Below, one piece after another: positions 35,296 to 45,504 of a DNA stretch of 64,000 nt (its first letter is position 1; each line of letters starts with the position of its first letter). The notes under the pieces are model-generated. The model was not told the origin of the DNA. It saw only the letters and a list, made by a program, of their open reading frames with translations, and made no database searches. The translations under genes and the position numbers were made by a program. Source of the DNA: Paracoccus sp. C2R09. GTDB lineage: Bacteria > Pseudomonadota > Alphaproteobacteria > Rhodobacterales > Rhodobacteraceae. The stretch is taken from positions 1 through 64,000 of the forward strand of contig NZ_JAHKQB010000017.1 of the NCBI RefSeq assembly GCF_018860625.1. The letters are read 5' to 3'.

Positions 35296-38200
35296 GTAGT
35301 CCCTTTCGAAGAACAACCCGAGCGAGCTGGTCCCGTCGCTTCCGACCGATCCCCGCGCCCGCAGCGATTTCGTCACGTCGAGATTGAGGTTGATCGTGCT
35401 CTGCCCGTCCTCGTCCACGGCCACGTCGGTATAGACGTTCTCGGACAGGTAGCGGCCGGCGCGGACCTGGATGTTCCCGTCATCGTCGGTGGTCAGGTCC
35501 AGGTCGTCCAGCCCCGCGCTTTCGCGCAGATTGCCGATGATGCCGTCGCCCCCGCGACCCGCCAGCACCGCGATCGCATTGGCCAGCTGCGCCGCCTGAA
35601 GCGGGCTGATGCTGTCCAGACCGCGCCCGAACAGAAGCTGGGACAGCACCTCCTCCTGCGGCAGTTCGGGCGAGGATTCGAAGGTGATCTCGGGGTCGCT
35701 GACCTCGCCGTCGATGATGATGCGCGTCGTGATGCCGTCCTGATCGGTTTCCGCGACCAGGCGGATGACCGGGATCAGGCTGCCCTGCAGCTCGACCAGG
35801 CCCTCGGTCAAGTCGAAGCGGTTGCCCAGCAGATCGACGCGCCCCCGGATCAGTTCGAGGTTGCCGATCGGCACGACGTTGCGCGAGGTGCCCTGGATGC
35901 GGAAGCCGCCGCCCATCTCGGCATCGACGCCGCGACCGCGCACGAAGACCTGGTTCTGCGCGTTGATCACCAGATCCAGCCGCGGCGGGTTTGCCGGGGG
36001 CGTGGCGGGGGGGCCTGCAAGCCCCGCATCGGTGGCCGCTTGGCTGGGATACCCCTCCAGCCCCGCCCGCGCACGTGTCGCGCGCACCGGGGGCCGCTGG
36101 CTGCCCACATGATCGATGTCGGGAATCGCCGTGGCCCCACCCAGCCCGGTCGAGGGGATGCGGAACTCGGTCTCGATCAGGTCGATCCGCCCCGACACCA
36201 GGGGCCCCGCGGCCAGGTCGCCCGCGATGGTGATGTCGCCATCCACCAGGGTCTCGTACAGGTTCGGATCGCGCAGCTTCACCTGTCGCAGGCCGATCCC
36301 CAGATCCAGCGTGTTGCGCGTCAGGTCGAACGGACCGCTCATCCGCATCTGGCCGCCTGCGGCCACGTCGACCAGCCCGTCGATATCCACGATGCCGCCG
36401 CGGAAACCCAGGGTGATGTCCATGTTCTGCAGTCGCAGGCCCAGCCCCGGATCGACCATCTGCCCGTCCTGCAGCGTGATCTGCCCGCCAAGCGAGTTGA
36501 GCGAGGGCGGCCCGTCCACGCGCAGCGCGATGTCCAGCGGCCCCGCGAAATTGCGCGTGCGCATCACCATGTTGGCCAGCGTCGCGCTGGACCGACCGTC
36601 GATGGCAAGATCCAGGTTGCTGCCGTCCTTGGCCGCCGACCCGTTGATCGCAAGCTGCGTGTCGCCCGGTGCCGTGGCGTCCAGATCGACGGCATAGACC
36701 GATCCCTGGTCGCGCACCGACCCGTCCAGCGTGACCGGCCCCGAGAAGCTCGGCACCAGCAGGGCCAGATCGTTCAGCCGCCCGTCCAGATCGATCCCGG
36801 CCGCGGGCGATCCGCTGGCCGTCAGGGTGACCTGCGGGTTGCGCAGGTCCAGCTGCTGGACCGTCAGACCGTCCTGCGCCTGGGTCGCTGCCAGATCGAA
36901 GCTGGTCTGTCCCGCAAGGATCGGATCGACCTTCTCCTGCCCGATGCTCAGGCCGTTCGCGGAGCCGTTCGCGGTGATCCGGCGACCGTTTCCGTCATCG
37001 ACCAGCCCAAGCTGCGCAGTCACGGCCCCGCCGAAACCGCCGCCCAGGAAACGCAGGTCGCTGGCGCGCAGATCGGCCTGCAGATCGGTCGCATCGGTCC
37101 CGACCTGCCCGCTGGCGCTGGCCTGCAGGCGCGGGTTTTCCACCTGCGCGGTCTGGATGGTGAAGACCCCGTCGCGTTCCGACCCCGTGACCTGCAGGCG
37201 CGTCTCGCCCGCAAGGGCACCGTCCACCTGCGCCTGCCCGAAGGACAGATCGCGCCCGGTGCCGTTCAATGTCAGCTGGCGGATGCCGTCGCCCACCTCG
37301 GCAAAGCTGCCCGAGGCGGTGACGCTGCCGCGCCAGCCCTGCCCGAAGGGTGCCAGCGACGAAATCTCGACATCGCCGTCCAGATCGGTGACCCCTTCGC
37401 CCAGGGTGCCCGACACGACCGCGCGCATCTGATCGTTGTTCAGCCGTCCTTCGGAAATCGTCAGGACGCCGTCTTCCTCGGTCGCCTCCAGCGCAAGGCG
37501 CGTGGTGCCCGTCAGCGCCTCTGCCCCGGCCCCGAGCGACAGGTCCTGCCCCGTCCCCGTCAGGCTGATCTTGCGCACGCCCTCATCCTCGGACAGGGTC
37601 GCATTGGCGGTCAGCCCGCCCGTCCAGCCGTCCTGCAGACGGCCCAGATCGGTCAGCGACAGGTCCATCCGCGCATCCAGATCGCCCGGCGCGAAGCTGC
37701 CCTGCGCATCGGCCGAGAGTTGCGGGTTCGCCACCTTGAAGCCCTGCAGGACATAGCTGTCGCCCGATTGCTCGGCCTGCGCGGTCAGCTCGGTCCGGCC
37801 CGCCATCAGCTTGTCCAGCGCCTCGATCCCCAACTGCAGATCGACGGCCTGTCCGTCCAGCGTCGCACGGCGTGCATCCGCGGGGCCCGTCAGCTTGGCG
37901 GTCACGTCCAGCGAACCGCCCATCGAGGCATCCGCATCCGCCAGCGAGGGCGCTTTGATCTGAGCCGTGATGTCGCTTGCATCCGAACTGATCGTCCCGG
38001 ATGCATCCGCCGTCAGGCCCTGCGCACGGATCGCCAGCCCCTCCAGCGTGGTGCCGGTCTCGTCCCGGCGCGCATCCAGATCGATCGTCGATCGACCGCG
38101 CAGCAGCCCGTCCAGCTGCTGCTGGTCCAGCGTGATGTCGTCGCCCGCGACCTGCGCCTGAATGTCGAAGGCATCGGTCAGCAGCACGTAGTTCCCCTGC

Positions 38201-39768
38201 AGGGTGGCATCGGCGGTCCCGCCCATCGGACGCCCCGCCAGCGTCGAGATGCGGCCGAGGTCCTCGTGGCGGGCCCGGGCATCGGCGGTCAGGGTGATCC
38301 CGCTGTCCAGCCCCGCGATCACGAAATCGCCCTCGAGGCCGTAATCCGTGCCGTTCAGCCGGACATTGCGGATATCGACCGTGTCGCCGGGGGCGAAATC
38401 GAAATCTGCGCTGCCATCGATCGCGGTGCCGATCGCCTCGGTCAGGCCCGGATCGGTAAAGCCCAGATCCTCGGCCGAGAATTTCAGCGCACCCGTCACC
38501 TCGGACAGGGCGCCCTCGTCCAGAAGGATGCTGCCCGCGCCGTCCAGCGTCAGATCGCCCAGCCGGACCGATCCCGTGTCCAGCTGCCCGACCCGGCCCG
38601 TCAGGGTCCAGCCCTCGCCCTTGGCGGCATCGTAATCCAGAAGCAGCCGCCCGGATTCCACGGTCGAGTTCGGCCCGGCCATCGGCAGGGCGACGGGCAG
38701 TTCGGTCGCGCCCGCATCCTCGCCCAGGGTGACGGTCAGCAGGGCGCGTTCGGGGGCGGATCGGTCGTTGGTCGACAGCTCGCCCTCGACATGCAGCGCG
38801 CTGGTGCGCAGCTCCAGTTCGGGGATGGACAGGCGGCCCGTATCGGCGCGGAAGCCCTGCGCCACAAGCTGCGTGTCGCGCCCGAAGAAGGCCCGGTCGT
38901 CGGGCGGCAGCAGCGCCGCGATGTCGCCGCCGATCTGCAGGTCGAAGGCGGTGCCCGCCGCGCCGGCATCGTCGGTGGCACCCGTCGCGCTGACCTTGCC
39001 GGTGATCCGGGGCTGACCCGCCGTCGCAAGGCGGATATCGGCTGCGAAATCGCTCAGCGCGCCTTCGCCGCTGATCTGGGCCGACACGGCGGGGCGGTCG
39101 TGCAGACCGACAAGGTTCGCGAAGATGCCGTCGGCGGCCTCGTCCAGGCCCAGATTGACGCGCAGAACCTCGGTCTCGTTCGAATAGCCCGCATCCAGGA
39201 CGAACTGGCCGCGCGGGCCGTCCAGCCGGTTGATGGTCAGATCGGCATCGCCCTCGCCGCCCGCCAGGCCCAGGTTGCCCGAGACCTTCAGCGATGCCGC
39301 GACCCCGATCAGCGGTTCGCCCAGACGGACGCGTTCGGCACGGATCTCCTCGATGCTCAGCGATACCGGCAGCTCGGGCAGGGCGAAGGGCTGTGCCTCG
39401 GCCTGAACCTTCTGGTCATCGCCCGCAGGCAGGCGCGGCAGGTCGATCTCGGCCGCGGACAGTTCCGCGATCTCGACCCGGCGGCGCAGCAGGGCCGACC
39501 GGTTCCACTGGATCGCGCCGTCCTTCAGCGTCAGCCACGCGCCATCCTCGTCCGAGATGCGGATCTCGTCGAAGGTCGCCCGCGAGGACAGCGCGCCCTC
39601 GAAGCCGATGATGCTGACCTGGCGCCCATCCCCCGACAGGTTCTTTTCCAGAAGCCGCGTCAGAAAGCCCTTGTCGTCTTCGTCGCTGGCCGCGATTTCC
39701 GCGATATCCTGTGCGAAGACGGCCAGCGGCACGAAGACCGCGACGACGATTATGCAGAACCTGCGCAT
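35293..39768 (-). CDS. tamB: Translocation and assembly module subunit TamB
   Basis: TamB is an inner-membrane-anchored periplasm-spanning protein that works with TamA in outer-membrane protein insertion and lipid transport. The 1491-residue protein starts with a signal anchor (about 2-20). It then has a very long beta-rich region of repeated sequences such as LxLSGTGQDLSLG, typical of the beta-taco groove. It ends in the DUF490/TamB domain: PEITFESSPELPQEEVLSQLLFGR, YLSENVYTDV and the C-terminal GLFFERDY. The start overlaps the tamA stop (TGATG), so the two are coupled. Confidence 0.93.
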   Translation of the reverse strand: MRRFCIIVVAVFVPLAVFAQDIAEIAASDEDDKGFLTRLLEKNLSGDGRQVSIIGFEGALSSRATFDEIRISDEDGAWLTLKDGAIQWNRSALLRRRVEIAELSAAEIDLPRLPAGDDQKVQAEAQPFALPELPVSLSIEEIRAERVRLGEPLIGVAASLKVSGNLGLAGGEGDADLTINRLDGPRGQFVLDAGYSNETEVLRVNLGLDEAADGIFANLVGLHDRPAVSAQISGEGALSDFAADIRLATAGQPRITGKVSATGATDDAGAAGTAFDLQIGGDIAALLPPDDRAFFGRDTQLVAQGFRADTGRLSIPELELRTSALHVEGELSTNDRSAPERALLTVTLGEDAGATELPVALPMAGPNSTVESGRLLLDYDAAKGEGWTLTGRVGQLDTGSVRLGDLTLDGAGSILLDEGALSEVTGALKFSAEDLGFTDPGLTEAIGTAIDGSADFDFAPGDTVDIRNVRLNGTDYGLEGDFVIAGLDSGITLTADARARHEDLGRISTLAGRPMGGTADATLQGNYVLLTDAFDIQAQVAGDDITLDQQQLDGLLRGRSTIDLDARRDETGTTLEGLAIRAQGLTADASGTISSDASDITAQIKAPSLADADASMGGSLDVTAKLTGPADARRATLDGQAVDLQLGIEALDKLMAGRTELTAQAEQSGDSYVLQGFKVANPQLSADAQGSFAPGDLDARMDLSLTDLGRLQDGWTGGLTANATLSEDEGVRKISLTGTGQDLSLGAGAEALTGTTRLALEATEEDGVLTISEGRLNNDQMRAVVSGTLGEGVTDLDGDVEISSLAPFGQGWRGSVTASGSFAEVGDGIRQLTLNGTGRDLSFGQAQVDGALAGETRLQVTGSERDGVFTIQTAQVENPRLQASASGQVGTDATDLQADLRASDLRFLGGGFGGAVTAQLGLVDDGNGRRITANGSANGLSIGQEKVDPILAGQTSFDLAATQAQDGLTVQQLDLRNPQVTLTASGSPAAGIDLDGRLNDLALLVPSFSGPVTLDGSVRDQGSVYAVDLDATAPGDTQLAINGSAAKDGSNLDLAIDGRSSATLANMVMRTRNFAGPLDIALRVDGPPSLNSLGGQITLQDGQMVDPGLGLRLQNMDITLGFRGGIVDIDGLVDVAAGGQMRMSGPFDLTRNTLDLGIGLRQVKLRDPNLYETLVDGDITIAGDLAAGPLVSGRIDLIETEFRIPSTGLGGATAIPDIDHVGSQRPPVRATRARAGLEGYPSQAATDAGLAGPPATPPANPPRLDLVINAQNQVFVRGRGVDAEMGGGFRIQGTSRNVVPIGNLELIRGRVDLLGNRFDLTEGLVELQGSLIPVIRLVAETDQDGITTRIIIDGEVSDPEITFESSPELPQEEVLSQLLFGRGLDSISPLQAAQLANAIAVLAGRGGDGIIGNLRESAGLDDLDLTTDDDGNIQVRAGRYLSENVYTDVAVDEDGQSTINLNLDVTKSLRARGSVGSDGTSSLGLFFERDY

Positions 39769-41624
39769 CAGAATGCCTGCCCCAGCCCGAGATAGAGTTG
39801 AACGCCATTGGCGGTATCGCCGCTGACCGGCCCCGCCACGTCGAAGCGCAGCGGCCCGACCGGCGTGTCGTAGCGAACGCCCACGCCCGCGCCGACCTGT
39901 TCGCCCGATCCGCCGTCGAAGGCGCCGTCCTCCCAGACGCGCCCGTAATCGGCAAAGGCCACCAGCCCGATCTTCTCGCGGACCTGGAAGCGGAACTCGG
40001 CGGTGGCGGTCGCGGTGGACATGCCCCCGGTCTTGATGGTCCCGTCGCTGCCCTCGATCACCTCGACGCCGAGCGATTCGTAAGGGTGACCCCGCACGGT
40101 GCCCCCGCCGCCCGAATAGAACAGGTAGTTGCGCGGCGTGTTCTCGATTTCGGACCCCACGATGGTGCCCAGACGCGCACGCCCGGCCAGGGTGAAGCGG
40201 TCGTCGCCGAAGCTGTAATAGGCCCGACCCTCGCCCAGGGCGCGCAGGCCGCTATCGGTGTCCTCGAACCCGTAGAAGGGCGTCGCATCGCCCGACAACC
40301 AGAAGCCGCGCTTGGCGTTGTTCGCGTCGTCGCGCTTGTCCCAGGTGATGTCCATCGGCAGGGCCAGCACCTTGAAGTCGCGTTCCAGATCGTCGTCATA
40401 GGCGCGCGAGAACTGGTATTCGAGCGCGATGTCGCCGGTCAGCTGATCGTTGAAGATATGGTTGAAGCCCAGGCCCAGGGTCGCGACATCCTCGTCGTAA
40501 TCCTCCTCGCGGGTCTGTTCGGCCTCGAACTCGATATAGCCGGTCGTGTCGGCGGTCAGGGTCGCGGGACGTTCCAGGCGGATCAGGTATTCGTCGTCGC
40601 GCCCGCTGGTCTCCGAACCGATATCCTTGACCTCGGCCTCGACGCGCAGCCTTTCGCCGCCGCCGAACAGGTTGCGATGCATCCAGTAGCCCGACAGCAG
40701 CACGCCATCGGTATTCGAGATCTCGAAGCCCGCGCCGATGCGGCGGGTCCTCTGTTCGACCACGGTCAGGTCCATGTCCATGCTGTCATCGGCGTTCAGC
40801 GTCTCGGATTCCTCCAGCGTGATGGCCGAGAAGACGCCCGAACGGCGCAGGCGCTTGCGGACGTCCTCGGTCTTCTCGGGGTCGAAACGCTCACCCTCGG
40901 GAAAGCCAGCGATCTTGCGCAGGCGGCGTTCCTTCAGGCGGCGATTGCCGCTGACATTCAGCCTGCCGAAGGTGACGGCGGGGCCGGGATCCAGCCCGAT
41001 CTGCGTATCGACCGCCTGCGCATCGTGATCCGCGGTGATCTGCTGCCCGCCCACATCGGCCTTGGCATGGCCGTAATTGCGCCACCCCTCGACCCCCGCA
41101 AGGGCGGCACGGCGCATGACGCCCGTGCCCGCGGTTTCGCCCACGGCGAAGCCGGGCGGGATCTCGGATCCGGGGGCGATGGGGGCCAGATCGGCGCGCA
41201 CGAACTTGTAGGCGGGGCCGGGGATCACGACGACATGGGCGCGGGCGACGGCATCGGGCGCGTCCAGAAGCGCCACCTCGGCGGCCTCGACCCCGTCCAG
41301 CCGGATGTTGACCACCGCGTCATAGAACCCGTTGTCATAGAGCACGCCCAGGATGCGCGCGTAATCGCCCCGCGCGGCGGCCAGCACGTCCTGTCCGGTG
41401 GTCCGATCCTCGGACAGGGCCGCCGAGATCAGCGAGGTCTGGCGGATCTTGGTGGCCAGCGAATCGTCACCGCCCTCGACCGTGATATCCAGGTCCACGG
41501 GGCCGTCATCCGCGTCATCGCGCGAGAACAGCCCCGAGAACGGAGAGGAGGATTGCGCCCATGCGAAACCTCCACCCGAGATGGTCGTGGTGGCGACCAG
41601 CATCGCCGTCACATATGCGCGCAT
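39768..41624 (-). CDS. tamA: Outer-membrane assembly protein TamA (BamA/Omp85 family)
   Basis: TamA is an Omp85-family outer-membrane barrel that inserts selected outer-membrane proteins together with TamB. The 618-residue protein has a signal peptide (cleavage near AWA-QS), POTRA domains over about 40-300 (FGRLNVSGNRRLKERRLRKIAGFPEG is the last) and a C-terminal barrel. The barrel carries the Omp85 signature GGGTVRGHPYESLG and ends in LYLGLGQAF with terminal Phe. A TTG codon one triplet upstream extends the frame; ATG at 41624 is preferred. tamB follows with a 1-base overlap. Confidence 0.94.
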   Translation of the reverse strand: MRAYVTAMLVATTTISGGGFAWAQSSSPFSGLFSRDDADDGPVDLDITVEGGDDSLATKIRQTSLISAALSEDRTTGQDVLAAARGDYARILGVLYDNGFYDAVVNIRLDGVEAAEVALLDAPDAVARAHVVVIPGPAYKFVRADLAPIAPGSEIPPGFAVGETAGTGVMRRAALAGVEGWRNYGHAKADVGGQQITADHDAQAVDTQIGLDPGPAVTFGRLNVSGNRRLKERRLRKIAGFPEGERFDPEKTEDVRKRLRRSGVFSAITLEESETLNADDSMDMDLTVVEQRTRRIGAGFEISNTDGVLLSGYWMHRNLFGGGERLRVEAEVKDIGSETSGRDDEYLIRLERPATLTADTTGYIEFEAEQTREEDYDEDVATLGLGFNHIFNDQLTGDIALEYQFSRAYDDDLERDFKVLALPMDITWDKRDDANNAKRGFWLSGDATPFYGFEDTDSGLRALGEGRAYYSFGDDRFTLAGRARLGTIVGSEIENTPRNYLFYSGGGGTVRGHPYESLGVEVIEGSDGTIKTGGMSTATATAEFRFQVREKIGLVAFADYGRVWEDGAFDGGSGEQVGAGVGVRYDTPVGPLRFDVAGPVSGDTANGVQLYLGLGQAF

Positions 41625-41723
41625 CAACCCTGCCCCTGCTCGTATTCTGGCTTGGTTCGATCAAACCAGCTTGGGGCAGTCGGGTCCAGCAATTACTGCG
41701 AACCGAACGGTTCGCAGGTGGGT

Positions 41724-42650
41724 TCACGCCAACGCGGCCAGGCAGCCGTGAAGGGCCGCCATGTCGTCCAGGATAAGGTGGATCGGCGTGTTGGCCGGGA
41801 TGTGGCCCATATGGGTTTCCGACAGGAAGGCCGGGGTGAAGCGATCCATCCGGTCGGCGATGCTGCGCCCGACGCTGCCCGCCAGGAACAGCCCCTCGAA
41901 GGGCATGAAGCGCAAGGACAATTCCCGGCAGAGAAGGCCCACGAGTTCCGTGAAGAAATCATAGGTCTCGATGGCGGCGGGATCGCCTGCCTCCATCGCG
42001 CGGGCGATGTCTTCGCTGCGGACGGGGGGCGTGCCGGTCATGGCGGCGTGCAGCCGCGACAGGCCGCGCCCCGCGAAGGTCTCCTCGGTCGAGAAGAAAT
42101 CGGCCGCGGCGACCGGGCCGACCTCCTGGATCAGGCGGGCCATGATGTTGGCGGGCAGGTGGGTATGCCCCTCTTCGGCCTCGAGCGCGGTGATCGCGCC
42201 GCCGGGCAGGACCCGCACGGCGCAGACGTTGAACCCGGTGCCCAGGCCCACGACCAGCGCCTGCCCGTTGCGCGCCCGGTCGGCCGGCGCCTCGCGCAGG
42301 ATCGAGATGCCGCCGCCCGTCAGCGCCGGCGTGGCATAGCCGAGCGCGGTCAGGTCGTTGATCAGCCGCACGTGGTCGGCATCGGTCAGCCGCGCCAGGT
42401 CGTTTTCGTCGAAGGACCAGTCGCGGTTGGTCAGCCGCGCCCGTCCGCCGCTGACCGGCCCCGCGACTGCGACGCACATGGCCGAGATGTTGGGCTGGTG
42501 CTGTTCGGCCATGAACTGGCGCACCACATCGTCGAAGCTGGCGAAGTCGTCGCCGCGGAACCGCGTGACCGTCGCCTGATCGATCAGACCGTTGCGCGCG
42601 ATCGCCAGCCGCGCGTTGGTCCCGCCCACATCGCCAAGAAGCATCGCCAT
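41724..42650 (-). CDS. glk: Glucokinase
   Basis: Glucokinase phosphorylates glucose with ATP, feeding Entner-Doudoroff or related routes. The 308-residue protein has the ATP-binding LLGDVGGTNARLAI, the substrate/catalytic segment LINDLTALGY, GLGTGFNVCAV and the EAEEGHTHLP region, then GLFLAGSVG. It lies 13 bases after the sugar ABC ATPase gene on the same strand, so it is the last gene of the glucose uptake operon. That linkage strongly supports glucose as the imported sugar. Confidence 0.93.
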   Translation of the reverse strand: MAMLLGDVGGTNARLAIARNGLIDQATVTRFRGDDFASFDDVVRQFMAEQHQPNISAMCVAVAGPVSGGRARLTNRDWSFDENDLARLTDADHVRLINDLTALGYATPALTGGGISILREAPADRARNGQALVVGLGTGFNVCAVRVLPGGAITALEAEEGHTHLPANIMARLIQEVGPVAAADFFSTEETFAGRGLSRLHAAMTGTPPVRSEDIARAMEAGDPAAIETYDFFTELVGLLCRELSLRFMPFEGLFLAGSVGRSIADRMDRFTPAFLSETHMGHIPANTPIHLILDDMAALHGCLAALA

Positions 42651-42663
42651 CCTTCAACCCCGC

Positions 42664-43770
42664 TCAGTTCAGCCTCTGGCCATCCTTAGGCGAGAAGTAG
42701 GACACTTTCGAGAGGTCGAATGCCAGAGGAAACGGCCGACGCGCCTGAACCGGGCTTTCTGCCCGAAGACGCGCCGTCACCGGCTTGCCGCCCAGCTGGG
42801 TGACCGCGAAGGTGTCGGCCCCCGCCGGTTCCACGATGTCGATCAGCACGTCGCGATCGGCACGCTGCGCGTTGCCCGGCAGATGCGCGCCCTCGGTCGC
42901 CTCGTGGATGTCCTCGGGGCGCACGCCCAGCACGATCTCGGCGGGAAGGTCGCGGGCGACCGGGTCGGTGATGACCAGGGGCGCCTCGTCCTTGCGCTCG
43001 ATCTCGATCCGGGTGGTGCCGGCATCGACGCGCACGCGGGCCGGGATCAGGTTCATGGCGGGACTGCCCATGAAATCGGCCACGAACATGTTGGCCGGAC
43101 GGTTGTAGATTTCCGCGGGCGTGCCGATCTGCTGGATCACGCCGCCTTTCATCACGACGATCTTGGTGGCCAGGGTCATCGCCTCGATCTGGTCGTGGGT
43201 GACATAGACGATGGAGGCGTTCAGATCCTGGTGCAGCTTCTTGATCTCGGTCCGCATGCTGACGCGCAGCTTGGCGTCCAGGTTCGACAGCGGTTCGTCG
43301 AACAGGAACAGTGCGGGGTCGCGCACCAGCGCCCGCCCCATGGCCACGCGCTGACGCTGGCCGCCCGACAACTGGCCCGGCTTGCGGTGCAGCAGCTGTT
43401 CGATCTGCAGCTGGCGCGACACCTCGGCCAGCTTGGCGTCCTGCGTGGCCTTGTCCACGCCGCGCACCTTCATGCCGAAGGTGATGTTCTTGGCGACCGT
43501 CATCGTCGGATAGAGCGCGTAGGACTGGAACACCATCGCGATGTCGCGGTCCTTGGGCGAAACGCCCGTGACATTGCGCCCCGCGATGCTGACATCGCCG
43601 CCGCTGATGGGTTCCAGCCCCGCGATGCAGTTCAGCAGCGTGGACTTGCCGCAGCCCGAAGGCCCGACCAGGACCAGGAAGTCGCCCTCTTCGATGCTGA
43701 TGTTGATGTCGTGCAGGATATGGGTCTCGCCATAGGATTTCTGCAGATGTTCGATTTCGAGGATCGGCAT
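42664..43770 (-). CDS. Sugar ABC transporter ATP-binding protein (UgpC/MalK/GtsD type)
   Basis: This 368-residue ATPase powers import by the adjacent permeases. Walker A is GPSGCGKST (about 36-44), the signature LSGGQRQRVAMGRAL (about 134-148) and Walker B LFLFDEPLSNLD. A C-terminal regulatory extension of about 130 residues (VLGVRPEDIHE) is typical of the CUT1 class. It overlaps nothing but starts only 4 bases after the second permease gene. By context it is the GtsD-like subunit of a glucose/mannose importer. Confidence 0.93.
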   Translation of the reverse strand: MPILEIEHLQKSYGETHILHDINISIEEGDFLVLVGPSGCGKSTLLNCIAGLEPISGGDVSIAGRNVTGVSPKDRDIAMVFQSYALYPTMTVAKNITFGMKVRGVDKATQDAKLAEVSRQLQIEQLLHRKPGQLSGGQRQRVAMGRALVRDPALFLFDEPLSNLDAKLRVSMRTEIKKLHQDLNASIVYVTHDQIEAMTLATKIVVMKGGVIQQIGTPAEIYNRPANMFVADFMGSPAMNLIPARVRVDAGTTRIEIERKDEAPLVITDPVARDLPAEIVLGVRPEDIHEATEGAHLPGNAQRADRDVLIDIVEPAGADTFAVTQLGGKPVTARLRAESPVQARRPFPLAFDLSKVSYFSPKDGQRLN

Positions 43771-43774
43771 GGGA

Positions 43775-44629
43775 TCACCCTTTCACGGAACCGGCGGTCA
43801 GGCCGCGGATGAAGTACTTGCCAGCGACGACATAGACGAACAGCGTGGGCAGGGCCGCGATGATCGCGGCGGCCATGTCCACGTTGTAGGCTTTGACGCC
43901 GGTGGTCGAATTGACGATGTTGTTCAGCGCGACCGTCACGGGCTGGCTGCCCGGACCCGCGAAGCTGACCCCGAACAGGAAGTCGTTCCAGATCTGGGTG
44001 AACTGCCAGATGACGGACACGGTGATGATCGGCAGCGACAGCGGCAGGAAGACCGCAAAGAAGATGCGGAAGAAGCCCGCCCCGTCCACCTTGGCCGCCC
44101 GCACCAGTTCCTGGGGGATGGTGACATAGTAGTTGCGGAAGAACAGCGTGGTGAAGCCGATCCCGTAGATCACGTGGACGAAGATCAGCCCCGGAATGCT
44201 GCCCGCCAGCCCCAGGAACCCGAGCGTCTGCGCCATCGGCAGCAGCACCACCTGGAAGGGGATGAAGCAGCCGAACAGGATGCCCGCGAAGAACAGGTTG
44301 GCGCCCCGGAACTGCCATTGCGCGAAGACATAGCCGTTCAGCGCGCCCACCACGGTGGAGATCGCGACGGCGGGCACGGCCATCAGCACGCTGTTCCAGA
44401 AGAACGGGCGCAGCCCCTCGCACTGGGTGCCCGCGCAGGCGGTGGACCAGGCCTCGGACCAGGCCGCGAAGGTGATCTCGCGCGGCAGGGACAGAAGGCC
44501 GCCCGTGCGGATCTCTTCCAGCGATTTCAGCGATGTCGTCAGCATGACGAACAGCGGCATCAGGTAGAAGGCCGCGAAGACGATCAGGACCGCATAGAGG
44601 CCCCAGCGAAGCATTGTGTTACTTGTCAC
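43775..44629 (-). CDS. Sugar ABC transporter permease (GtsC-like)
   Basis: This 284-residue inner-membrane protein has six hydrophobic segments. The permease coupling loop EAA-type motif is around ELVRAAKVDGAGFFRIFFAV, which docks on the ATPase. Length and ending (GKYFIRGLTAGSVKG) fit the second permease of CUT1 sugar importers. I use the GTG start at 44629, which has GAGG upstream and overlaps the first permease gene by 11 bases; ATG at 44614 is the alternative. Confidence 0.9.
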   Translation of the reverse strand: MTSNTMLRWGLYAVLIVFAAFYLMPLFVMLTTSLKSLEEIRTGGLLSLPREITFAAWSEAWSTACAGTQCEGLRPFFWNSVLMAVPAVAISTVVGALNGYVFAQWQFRGANLFFAGILFGCFIPFQVVLLPMAQTLGFLGLAGSIPGLIFVHVIYGIGFTTLFFRNYYVTIPQELVRAAKVDGAGFFRIFFAVFLPLSLPIITVSVIWQFTQIWNDFLFGVSFAGPGSQPVTVALNNIVNSTTGVKAYNVDMAAAIIAALPTLFVYVVAGKYFIRGLTAGSVKG

Positions 44630-45491
44630 GGCGCGGCCTCAATTCGCTGTAGAGATAGGGAACGACGATCGCGAAGATGACGCCCATCATCACCATGGCG
44701 CTGGATGCCGCCTGGCCCAGATCCCCGCGGGAAAACGCCATCGCGTACATGTAGGTCGCCGGCAGGTCGGTGGCATAGCCGGGGCCGCCATTCGTCAGCG
44801 CGATCACCAGGTCGAAGGCCTTGATCGCCAGATGCGCCAGCACGATGAAGGCCGACAGGAAGATCGGCGCCATCGTCGGGATGATGATCGCGGAATAGAT
44901 GCGGTGGTTGGGGATGCCGTCCACCTGCGCCGCGCGGATGATCTCGGTATCGACGGACCGCAGCCCAGCCAGGAACAGCGCCATCACGAAGCCCGATGCC
45001 TGCCAGACGGCGGCCAGGACCACGGTATAGATCGCCATCTCGGGGCGGATCAGCCAGTCGAAGGCGAAGGACTCGAAGCCCCAGCCGCGGACGGTCTCCT
45101 GGATGCCCAGACCCGGGTTCAGGATCCATTTCCACGCCGTGCCGGTCACGATCAGCGACAGCGCCATCGGATAGAGATAGATCGTGCGCAGCACGCCCTC
45201 GGCGCGGATCCTCTGATCGAGGAAGATCGCCAGCAGCAGCCCGATCGCCATCGAGATCACGATGAACAGCCCGCCGAAGATGAACAGGTTGTTCATCGCC
45301 ACGTCCCAGCGCGGGGCGGCGAACAGGCGCCCGTACTGGCCGAAGCCGTCCAGTTCGTATTTCGGCATCAGGCGGGATTTCGTGAGGCTGATCCAGGCGG
45401 TCCATGCGATGAAGCCGTAGACGAAGATCAGGATCGCGACGAAGGACGGCGCCAAGACAAGCTTGGGCACGTTGCGTTCAAGCCATTCCAT
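44619..45491 (-). CDS. Sugar ABC transporter permease (GtsB-like)
   Basis: This 290-residue inner-membrane protein has six hydrophobic segments and the coupling-loop region EIIRAAQVDGIPNHRIYSAIIIPT. It pairs with the downstream permease as the heterodimeric channel of a CUT1 importer. It starts with ATG at 45491 just after a strong terminator that lies between it and the binding-protein gene, so its expression depends on read-through or a separate start. Confidence 0.9.
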   Translation of the reverse strand: MEWLERNVPKLVLAPSFVAILIFVYGFIAWTAWISLTKSRLMPKYELDGFGQYGRLFAAPRWDVAMNNLFIFGGLFIVISMAIGLLLAIFLDQRIRAEGVLRTIYLYPMALSLIVTGTAWKWILNPGLGIQETVRGWGFESFAFDWLIRPEMAIYTVVLAAVWQASGFVMALFLAGLRSVDTEIIRAAQVDGIPNHRIYSAIIIPTMAPIFLSAFIVLAHLAIKAFDLVIALTNGGPGYATDLPATYMYAMAFSRGDLGQAASSAMVMMGVIFAIVVPYLYSELRPRRDK

Positions 45492-45504
45492 TGCGGATAA
45501 CCCT

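Noticed and set aside
36040-39795. Open frame of 1251 codons on the plus strand
   Set aside because: It lies opposite tamB. The absence of stops follows from the third-base GC of the real gene; the product is low-complexity.
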